Source of the DNA: Clostridia bacterium
Lineage (GTDB): Bacteria > Bacillota > Clostridia > Christensenellales > Aristaeellaceae
Assembly: GCA_016295665.1 (NCBI GenBank)
Contig: JAEDKS010000055.1
Coordinates: 1-13,228 of the forward strand
DNA length: 13,228 bases
Direction of reading: 5' to 3'
Within the stretch, counting starts at the first letter, position 1; each line of letters opens with the position of its first letter. The position numbers and the translations under genes were made by a program. Shown here one piece after another: positions 8,016-13,228 of this stretch. Under the pieces are notes generated by a model. It was given only the letters and a program-made list of their open reading frames with translations. It was not told where the DNA came from and did no database searches.

Positions 8016-8061
8016 GGGGAGGAGAGCGTGGGCAACCACGCCCTTCTCCCCTCCGGTTTTT
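8016..8061 (+). terminator. likely rho-independent terminator after the ABC operon
   Basis: A long imperfect stem. GCGTGG (8026-8031) pairs with CCACGC (8036-8041) around a GCAA (GNRA) loop. GGAGA (8021-8025) pairs with TCTCC (8045-8049) across a 3-nt bulge (8042-8044). After an A/C mismatch, GGGG (8016-8019) pairs with CTCC (8051-8054), including one wobble pair. GG and then five Ts (8057-8061) follow. The T-tract is short, so termination may be partial, which would let some transcripts read into the arabinofuranosidase gene. Confidence 0.55.
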
Positions 8062-8070
8062 CCGGCGGAT

Positions 8071-8105
8071 TTCCGGAAGGAAGCGGACGCCGCTTCTTTC
8101 CGGAA
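8071..8105 (+). repeat. 16-bp inverted repeat in the arabinofuranosidase leader
   Basis: Arms 8071-8086 and 8090-8105 pair over 16 bp around the 3-nt loop ACG, the only irregularity being a G-U pair between 8079 and 8097. Each arm also contains the palindrome TTCCGGAA, and the 11-mer TTTCCGGAAGG occurs twice exactly (8070-8080 and 8097-8107), 27 bp apart. It ends 41 nt before the ATG of the next gene and has no T-run. It could be an RNA stem (stability, attenuation, RNase site) or a DNA operator. I see no clear promoter around it. Confidence 0.7.
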
Positions 8106-8146
8106 GGTCACGGGACAACCGGACGAAACGACAGGAGGAAGGCAAC

Positions 8147-10111
8147 ATGAAGCGACATCTGGTGGCGGGAATCGGCTGGCTGCTGTGCCTGATGATGGCG
8201 GTGGGCAGCGCGGCGGCGGAGGGAAGCACGCTGCGGGTGAACCCCTCGGAGGTGCGGGCGGAGATGAGCGACACGCTCTACGGCCTGTTCTTCGAGGACA
8301 TCAACCACGCGGCGGACGGCGGTCTGTACGCGGAGCTGCTGGACAACCGCTCCTTCGAGTATGAGAACCTGCTCAATCCCCAGCGGTTTGACCACTACAC
8401 CGGCTGGACCTTCCGCTTCCTGTCCACGGGCAAGGGCAAGATTTCGCTCATGGACGAGGAGCCCCTGCATGAGAACAACCTGCATTACGTCCGCGTGACC
8501 GTGGAGAGCAGCGGCTACACCGCGGGCAACGGGGGCTATGGCGCCACCGCCATCGCAGGCGGGATTCCGCTCACAGGCGGCGCGAGCTACGACGTGTCGC
8601 TGTACCTGCGCGACCGGGGCTATGCGGGCACGGTCAGCGCGGCGCTCTGCCTGCGCACCGGGGAGATGCTGTCGGACACGGTGTCCTTCACGCCCGGGGC
8701 GGCGTGGGAGAAGCACACGGGCGTGCTGACCGCGCTGGAGGAGGCGGAGGGCAAGAGCGCCTTCCTGCTCCTGACCTTTGAGGGCACGGGCGAGGTGGAT
8801 CTGGACATGGTGTCCCTGATGCCGCAGGAGCGCTTCGGCAGCGACTGGCCCGGCGGCGGGCTGCGCAGCGATCTGGTGGAGGCCATGGCGGCGCTGCAGC
8901 CCAGCTTCCTGCGCTTCCCGGGGGGTTGCGTGGCGGAGGGCTCCTACTACCGGAGCAACTTCTACAACTGGAAGGACACCGTGGGCCCCGTGGAGCAGCG
9001 CCGGGAGAACTACAACACCTGGGGCTACATGCAGTCCTACGGGCTGGGCTACTACGAGTACTTCTGCCTGGCGGAGGCCATCGGCGCGCTGCCGCTGCCC
9101 GTGGTGCACGCGGGGCTGCTCTGTCAGGCCCGGGAAACCCGGGAGGCGCCCATCCCCATGGCGGAGCTGGACGCGTATGTGCAGGACGTGCTGGATCTCG
9201 TCGAGTTCGCCCGGGGCGGCACGGACACGGCGTGGGGCGCGCTGCGGGCGGAGATGGGCCATCCGGAGCCCTTCGATCTGCGCTACCTCGCCATCGGCAA
9301 CGAGAACTGGGGCGACGTGTACTTCAACCGCTATGAGGTCATCAGCGAGGCGGTGAAGGCCGCGTGGCCCGACATCACCACCATCGTGGCGGCGGGCCCC
9401 GTGGCGGACAACGGCGCCAGCTGGAGCGCCATCCGCGCCCGGTTCCCCGACAGCCTGGTGGACGAGCACTACTACATGGACAGCGACTGGTTCCCGGCCC
9501 ATGTGAAGCGGTACGATACCTATTCCCGGGACACGAAGGTGTTCCTGGGCGAGTACGCGGCCCACGAGGAGGCCGTGTCCGGCAGGCGCCCCAACAACCT
9601 CTACAGCGCGCTGTGCGAGGCGGCGTACCTGACGGGCATTGAGCGGAACAGCGATGTGGTCAGCATGTGCTGCTACGCGCCGCTCCTGGCCCGGGAGGGC
9701 ATGCAGCAGTGGACGCCCGACCTGATCTGGTTTAGCGCCACGCAGGTGCTGCTGACCCCGAACTACTATGTGCAGCAGATGTTTGCCACCACGGCAGGAG
9801 AGCAGGTGGTGGACAGCGAATGGAATGGAAGCGGCGATGTGTATCAGGTGGCGACCCGGAAGGGCGAAACGCTGTATGTGAAGCTGGTGAACCTGTCCGG
9901 GGAGGACTGCGAGGTCACGCTCGAATTGCAGGGCGTGCCGGACGGCGAGGGCACGGTGACCCGGCTGAGCGGGGAGCCGAATGCGCAGAACACCTTCGCC
10001 GCGCCGGATCGGGTGGTGCCGACCGGGGAGGCGTGCGCGGTGCGGGATGGGCAAGTGACCGGCACGGTGCCCGGGTATGCCGTGTGCATCTGGGCCCTGC
10101 CGCTGGAGTGA
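8147..10111 (+). CDS. secreted GH51 alpha-L-arabinofuranosidase
   Basis: A 654-residue enzyme that removes terminal alpha-L-arabinofuranosyl units from arabinan, arabinoxylan or related oligosaccharides by a retaining mechanism. Start is ATG 8147 with GGAGGAAGG at 8134-8142; the frame is open further upstream but into the hairpin region. Residues 1-24 are a signal peptide (SAAA/EG). The family's N-terminal motif LYGLFFEDINHAADGGLYAE is at 44-63. About 80-230 is a beta-sandwich, CBM4-like insert. The catalytic barrel follows, with FLRFPGG at 254-260. The acid/base is Glu386 in GNENWG and the nucleophile is Glu469 in VFLGEYAAHE, both intact. A C-terminal beta-sandwich (from about 560) ends the protein. 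No anchor or lipobox was seen. Many GH51 enzymes are intracellular, so the export signal is notable. The lipoprotein gene follows after 41 nt and is probably co-transcribed. Confidence 0.95.
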   Translation: MKRHLVAGIGWLLCLMMAVGSAAAEGSTLRVNPSEVRAEMSDTLYGLFFEDINHAADGGLYAELLDNRSFEYENLLNPQRFDHYTGWTFRFLSTGKGKISLMDEEPLHENNLHYVRVTVESSGYTAGNGGYGATAIAGGIPLTGGASYDVSLYLRDRGYAGTVSAALCLRTGEMLSDTVSFTPGAAWEKHTGVLTALEEAEGKSAFLLLTFEGTGEVDLDMVSLMPQERFGSDWPGGGLRSDLVEAMAALQPSFLRFPGGCVAEGSYYRSNFYNWKDTVGPVEQRRENYNTWGYMQSYGLGYYEYFCLAEAIGALPLPVVHAGLLCQARETREAPIPMAELDAYVQDVLDLVEFARGGTDTAWGALRAEMGHPEPFDLRYLAIGNENWGDVYFNRYEVISEAVKAAWPDITTIVAAGPVADNGASWSAIRARFPDSLVDEHYYMDSDWFPAHVKRYDTYSRDTKVFLGEYAAHEEAVSGRRPNNLYSALCEAAYLTGIERNSDVVSMCCYAPLLAREGMQQWTPDLIWFSATQVLLTPNYYVQQMFATTAGEQVVDSEWNGSGDVYQVATRKGETLYVKLVNLSGEDCEVTLELQGVPDGEGTVTRLSGEPNAQNTFAAPDRVVPTGEACAVRDGQVTGTVPGYAVCIWALPLE

Positions 10112-10152
10112 GCCGGGCAGGCGCCAAATATGAAAAAGCAAAGAGGACAAGC

Positions 10153-11283
10153 ATGAAGAAAACCGGGAGAGTCGGTCTGCTGCTGATGCTGCTGGCGGTG
10201 GCGGTGATGCTGGGGGGCTGCGGCTCGGAGCAGACGCTGGTGCGAAAGGTGAATGAGCCGGCGGCGCTGGACGCGGTGGAGGAATTGAAGATCGTCGAGC
10301 ATCCCTGGGCCGGCACACAGGTGCTGGCGCTGGCGCCGGATAACCAGAGCGCGCTGCTGAAGGCGGACAGCGGGGTGCAGGTGCTGCGGGACGGCAAGGT
10401 GACGCCGGTGGACATCCCGGCGGAGGCGATGGTGCCGGGGTGCTCCCGGCGCATGGCCTGGTCACCGAACAGCCGCTACTGCTGCTATCGCGGGGAGGAC
10501 GCGTGCTACGTCATCGACCTGGCGCAGGCGCGGGTGGAGCGGATGGACGCGGTGCTGAGCGCCTGCTTCAACGCGGATCAGACCACGCTCTACTATGCCC
10601 GGGCGAGCGAGGCGGGCTCAACGCTCTATTGCCGCCGGGTGTTCTCCGGGGACGCGGAGGAGATGGTGCTGGCTGTCGGGGAGCGGGTGCAGGGCGCCAT
10701 GTTCCGCACCACCAAGAGCCAATACCTGGTGCTCGGGGAGAACCGGCTGCTGTGCCTGGAGCAGGTGAACGCCGGGCAGCCCTGGGAGGTGCGGGTGGTG
10801 GCGGATTTCGCCCCCTCGGGCATGACGGCCTGCAGCCTGTCCTACCGGGCGCAGACCGCGCTGTGCATCGTCGGCGGCACGACGGCGGAGGGCCAAATGG
10901 CCTTCTCCGTGGTCAGCCCCGACGGGAAGGATTTTGTCATCGACCGGGTCAGCTGCTTCTCACCGGTTCGGGAGAGTGTGGTGGAGAACCTGCCCGCCGA
11001 GGCGCTGGGCGCGCTGACGGACGAGGCGCAGTATCCCGTCACCCTCCGCTGGGTGCAGCTGAGCCCCGGCGGACTGTATCTGCTGCTGTGGGGCGTGGAG
11101 GACGGGGAGAACGCCATGTATCTGCTCAATCTGGACAAGGGCGGCCTGACCGCCGTCACCCTGCCCGAGCAGCTGCGCGACCCCGCGCTGGCCCTGGCGG
11201 ACTGGTGCGCGGGCAAGACGCTGCTGGTGGGGGACGAGCTGGGCGGCACTGTGCTGTGCAGCGTCACCGGCTGGGATGACTGA
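10153..11283 (+). CDS. putative lipoprotein with propeller-like repeats, function unknown
   Basis: A 376-residue protein whose N-terminus has a lipobox: basic start, hydrophobic core, then LGGC with Cys23 as the likely lipidated residue. I do not recognise the family. The mature part shows repeated beta-rich units: a hydrophobic strand, a turn such as APDNQ, SPNSRY, NADQT, SPDGKD or LSPGG, and a second strand. This is reminiscent of TolB/WD40-like propellers (for example MAWSPNSRYCCYRGEDACYV near 101-120). It contains several Cys residues outside the lipobox. The ribosome binding site is weak (AGAGGA at 10142-10147), and the gene follows the arabinofuranosidase by 41 nt, so it is probably in the same transcript. 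A surface-attached binding or sensory role is possible but not shown. An 8-codon frame at 10130-10156 ends inside its start codon region. Confidence 0.85.
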   Translation: MKKTGRVGLLLMLLAVAVMLGGCGSEQTLVRKVNEPAALDAVEELKIVEHPWAGTQVLALAPDNQSALLKADSGVQVLRDGKVTPVDIPAEAMVPGCSRRMAWSPNSRYCCYRGEDACYVIDLAQARVERMDAVLSACFNADQTTLYYARASEAGSTLYCRRVFSGDAEEMVLAVGERVQGAMFRTTKSQYLVLGENRLLCLEQVNAGQPWEVRVVADFAPSGMTACSLSYRAQTALCIVGGTTAEGQMAFSVVSPDGKDFVIDRVSCFSPVRESVVENLPAEALGALTDEAQYPVTLRWVQLSPGGLYLLLWGVEDGENAMYLLNLDKGGLTAVTLPEQLRDPALALADWCAGKTLLVGDELGGTVLCSVTGWDD

Positions 11284-11316
11284 CGGAGGGCGCGGCCCCC
11301 AGCTTTGGAGAACCTC

Positions 11317-11322
11317 TATATT
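11317..11322 (+). promoter_or_regulatory. possible -10 element upstream of the flippase gene
   Basis: TATATT lies in a short AT-rich island (11315-11328) that stands out from the GC-rich surroundings, between the lipoprotein stop and the flippase start. It matches the -10 consensus at 5 of 6 positions and leaves about 25 nt of leader. No -35 hexamer is seen at a proper distance (11294-11299 is GC-rich), so this is weak. Confidence 0.25.
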
Positions 11323-11352
11323 TTTATCACGTTCAGTCGGGAGATGACGACC

Positions 11353-12663
11353 ATGCACCGCCTTCGCTCTGGCAGCCCGCGCTCCGGCATGCTGCGCGCT
11401 GCGGGACAGCTGGCTTCCGGCGCGGCGGCGGCGCAGGTCGTCAGCTTTTTTGCGTCGCTGGCGTATGCGCGGCTGTTCGCGCCGGAGGAGATGGGGCTGT
11501 ACGCGCTGGTGCTGGCGGTGGAGGGCATGTTCGGCGGCGTGCTGTCGCTTCGGTATGAGGCGATGCTGGTCACGGAGCCGTCCACCATGCGGGCGCTGGC
11601 GCTATGCCGGGTGTGCCTGCGGTTTGTGGCGGTGGTGGGGACGGTGGCGGCGCTGGGCTGCGCGGCGGTGTATCACCTGCTGCGGGGCGAAACGCTGCTG
11701 CTGGCGGTGCCCATGCTGGGGCTTTTGTGGCTGCGAGGGCTCATCGGCGTGCTGGACAGCTGGAACAACCGCAGCCGCGATTACGGGCTGATGGCGGGGG
11801 TCACGGTCGCCCGGGCGCTGGCACAGGCGGCGGTGTCGGTGGTGCTGGGCGCGCTGGGCTGTGGGGCCTGGGGACTGGTGCTGGGGCATTGTCTGGGGCT
11901 GGTGTGCGGCGTGTACCGTCAGGCGGGGCCGCTGCTGCGCCTGCTGCCCGAGATGCGGGCCATTCCCCGGGAGGCGATGCACAGCGCCATTCGCACACAC
12001 CGCCGTCAGGCGCTCTACGCCACGCCCGCCGCCTTTGCCAACCGCTTCGCGTATCAGCTGATACCGCTGCTGCTGGAGGCGCTGTCCGGGCCGGCGGCGC
12101 TGGGGTGCTACACCATGGCGAACAAGGCGCTGAGTCTGCCGCTGAATGTGCTGTCGGGCAGCATGTCCCGGGTGTTTTTCCGGGAGGCGGGCGACGCATA
12201 CCACCGCACGGGGCAGTTTCGGCGCCCCTTCCGGCGGGTCAGCGTGTTCATGGCGCTGGCGGCGGCGGCGATGAGCGCGGCGGTGGTGCTGCTGGCGCCC
12301 GGGGCGTTCCGGCTCCTGTACGGGGCGCGCTGGGCCGACTGCGGCACCATGGCCCGGCTGATGGTGCCCATGCTGGCGGCGCGGCTCGTGGCGAGCACCG
12401 TGGCGGGCAGTCTGCAGCTGACGGGCAGGCAGCGTCAGGAGCTGGCGCTGCAGGGGATGATGGCGGCGATGACGCTGGGCTGCGGCGTGCTGGGGGCGCG
12501 TCTGGGCTGGCCCATGGAAGCGCTGCTGGGCAGCGTGAGCCTCTGTCTGGCGCTGGGATACGGCGCGGTTTGGTGCTGCGCGGCCCGGGCGGCGGGGGTG
12601 CAGGGAGCCACTCATCCCATTCGCAGGGGTTGTCATCAACAATTCGAACACAGTCGCGAGTAA
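11353..12663 (+). CDS. polysaccharide/oligosaccharide flippase (Wzx-like, MOP superfamily)
   Basis: A 436-residue, highly hydrophobic protein with about 12 membrane helices. It resembles exporters that flip lipid-linked sugar repeat units for capsule, teichoic acid or exopolysaccharide synthesis. Family-like signs are the N-terminal AAGQLASGAAAAQVVSFFAS followed by LARLF-type residues and EEMGLYALVLAV, and a later segment ALSLPLNVLSGSMSRVFFRE that corresponds to the conserved 'P...LS...S.VFFP.A' region of these flippases. ATG 11353 is chosen because GGGAG at 11339-11343 is 9 nt upstream. ATG 11344 (three codons longer) is in frame but sits directly on that site, and TTG 11305 is unlikely. Its last codons (from about 12641) fall inside direct repeats that belong to the next gene's upstream region. 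No glycosyltransferase gene is adjacent in this window, so the exported polymer is unknown. Confidence 0.85.
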   Translation: MHRLRSGSPRSGMLRAAGQLASGAAAAQVVSFFASLAYARLFAPEEMGLYALVLAVEGMFGGVLSLRYEAMLVTEPSTMRALALCRVCLRFVAVVGTVAALGCAAVYHLLRGETLLLAVPMLGLLWLRGLIGVLDSWNNRSRDYGLMAGVTVARALAQAAVSVVLGALGCGAWGLVLGHCLGLVCGVYRQAGPLLRLLPEMRAIPREAMHSAIRTHRRQALYATPAAFANRFAYQLIPLLLEALSGPAALGCYTMANKALSLPLNVLSGSMSRVFFREAGDAYHRTGQFRRPFRRVSVFMALAAAAMSAAVVLLAPGAFRLLYGARWADCGTMARLMVPMLAARLVASTVAGSLQLTGRQRQELALQGMMAAMTLGCGVLGARLGWPMEALLGSVSLCLALGYGAVWCCAARAAGVQGATHPIRRGCHQQFEHSRE

Positions 12664-12676
12664 TTCGCGCACAGTC
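12641..12676 (+). repeat. two direct repeats, 21-bp period, upstream of a promoter
   Basis: AATTCGAACACAGTC (12641-12655) and AATTCGCGCACAGTC (12662-12676) match at 13 of 15 positions, and their starts are 21 bp apart, two DNA helical turns. The second copy ends 2 nt before the -35 hexamer at 12679. The first copy overlaps the 3' end of the flippase gene. Position and spacing suit an activator site. Confidence 0.6.
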
Positions 12677-12705
12677 TATTGCAAAAGTGGAAAACATCCG
12701 CAATA
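12677..12705 (+). promoter_or_regulatory. inverted repeat overlapping the promoter, operator candidate
   Basis: TATTGC (12677-12682) and GCAATA (12700-12705) are perfect inverted repeats with a 17-nt spacer that itself contains GGA and TCC around AAACA. The arms cover the -35 and -10 elements, so a dimeric protein bound here would block the promoter. Part of the symmetry comes from the promoter hexamers themselves, so chance is possible. Confidence 0.3.
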
Positions 12706-12707
12706 AT
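12679..12707 (+). promoter_or_regulatory. sigma-A type promoter for the Ig-domain surface protein gene
   Basis: TTGCAA at 12679-12684 (-35, 4 of 6 matches) and AATAAT at 12702-12707 (-10, 5 of 6 matches) are separated by 17 nt, the optimal distance, in the only clearly AT-rich stretch of this region. Transcription would start near 12714, giving a leader of about 40 nt with GGGGGAGGAA at 12738-12747 ahead of ATG 12754. Confidence 0.55.
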
Positions 12708-12753
12708 AAAGCGTGAACCAAACCACCCGAGACCATTGGGGGAGGAACTACGT

Positions 12754-13228
12754 ATGCGAACGATGATGCAACGAACCCTGAGCCTGCTGTTGACCATCTG
12801 ACTGCTGCTGACCATGATGCCCGCAGCCGTTTTGGCAGACGCCACCGGCATTGCCACGGGCACGGATTTGGACGATCCGGGCCAGAACAACCCCGGCGTG
12901 GAGGTAACGCCCGGCCCTGGGGCGGTGCAGGCCCCGGTACAGAACCCCGGCACACCTGTTTTGCTGTCCGAGGAGATCAGTATCAGGATCACGGATGACA
13001 ACTCGATCACCAACGATGACACCCATGTGCAGGGCGAAACGCTGACGGCTGTACTGTCCGACACGACGGACGAATGGAGCTATCAGTGGTATCTGAACGA
13101 CTCCGCTGTCGCGGGTGCCACGGGTGTGAACTACACACCTGTCCTTGATGGCAGCAACGTGTCGGTGTATGTGACGGCAACGCAGGGAGCAACAACCCTT
13201 ACTTCGGCAACCGTGACCGTCTATGCCA
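12754..13228 (+). pseudogene. secreted Ig-like-domain surface protein, in-frame TGA in signal peptide, runs off window
   Basis: ATG 12754 has a strong ribosome binding site (GGAGGAA at 12741-12747). It begins a typical signal peptide, MRTMMQRTLSLLLTI, then hits TGA at 12799-12801 (codon 16). The same frame continues without another stop to the window edge. It completes the signal peptide (LLLTMMPAAVLA/D), a Pro/Gly/Asn-rich linker, and an Ig-like/fibronectin-like module with YQWYLNDSAVAGATG followed by NYTPVLDGSNVSVYVTATQG, a pattern common in clostridial surface proteins. A G-to-A change in TGG (Trp) would explain the stop. The intact part could be translated from ATG 12814, but that start has no ribosome binding site and would lose the signal peptide. 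Possibilities are a recent nonsense mutation, a sequencing error or low-level readthrough. The C-terminus is not seen. Confidence 0.75.

Noticed and set aside
7934..8146. Upstream extension of the GH51 frame to an earlier start
   Set aside because: The extension runs through the end of the binding-protein gene and three hairpins. ATG 8147 has a good ribosome binding site and an immediate signal peptide.
6466..8274. Minus-strand open frames over the binding protein and the second permease
   Set aside because: They cross gene boundaries and hairpins, have no start signals and read as low-complexity His/Gly/Val sequence.
8108..10465. Long minus-strand open frame (785 codons) opposite the GH51 gene
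   Set aside because: Composition is typical of an antisense shadow (Pro/Arg/Ala/His-rich), while the plus strand carries an intact enzyme with catalytic residues.
11604..12716. Overlapping plus-strand frame in the flippase gene, ending in intergenic DNA
   Set aside because: It is Gly/Ala/Arg-rich shadow sequence. The real frame gives about 12 membrane helices. Its tail over the direct repeats only reflects the repeated DNA.
12754..13228. Genome-wide recoding of TGA as Trp or Gly
   Set aside because: The DUF5696 gene, the first permease, the arabinofuranosidase and the lipoprotein all end properly at TGA, so the code is standard here.
1..13228. Catabolite-repression (cre) sites, tRNAs, CRISPR arrays, transposases
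   Set aside because: The gaps between genes were read for these on both strands, and nothing matched well enough to report.

Overview
The window looks like a chromosomal segment of a GC-rich (well above 60% by eye) gut- or rumen-type member of the Clostridia (Bacillota). The basis is strong AGGAGG-type ribosome binding sites on nearly every gene, short GTGA gene overlaps, and a carbohydrate ABC uptake operon of the MalF/MalG type without its own ATPase, next to a secreted arabinofuranosidase. TGA is used as an ordinary stop in several genes, so the code is standard. All genes are on the + strand. No tRNA, rRNA, CRISPR array, insertion sequence or origin was seen.

Region 1 (1-7989) reads as one operon. 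It begins with the last 17 codons of an upstream gene, possibly another sugar permease. A membrane protein follows, with an exported NHL-type beta-propeller, a TPR-like segment and a Yip1-type membrane domain (70-2127). Next come an exported DUF5696-type protein (2111-4426), two ABC permeases (4429-5457 and 5454-6479) and a sugar-binding protein (6553-7989). The first five junctions are short gaps or overlaps. Only the binding-protein gene has a real leader (73 nt). The YIP1/NHL and DUF5696 proteins are the least understood parts and are probably accessory components of sugar capture or processing at the cell surface.

Region 2 (7990-8146) is a gene-free stretch with three successive RNA hairpins. 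They are a UUCG-capped stem, a long GCAA-capped stem followed by five Ts (a likely terminator), and a 16-bp stem with one G-U pair in the leader of the next gene.

Region 3 (8147-11283) holds a secreted GH51 alpha-L-arabinofuranosidase with a beta-sandwich insert and, 41 nt later, an unrecognised lipoprotein with propeller-like features. Together with region 1 this suggests release of arabinose or debranched oligosaccharides from arabinan or arabinoxylan outside the cell, followed by uptake. The substrate is an inference.

Region 4 (11284-13228) turns to the envelope. It has a polysaccharide flippase of the Wzx/MOP type, an intergenic region with a good sigma-A promoter, tandem direct repeats and an inverted repeat, and the start of a surface protein with an Ig-like domain. 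The surface protein's signal peptide is interrupted by an in-frame TGA. The promoter/repeat arrangement with this interrupted signal peptide, the YIP1-NHL/DUF5696 pair, and the triple-hairpin intergenic region are the most interesting items.
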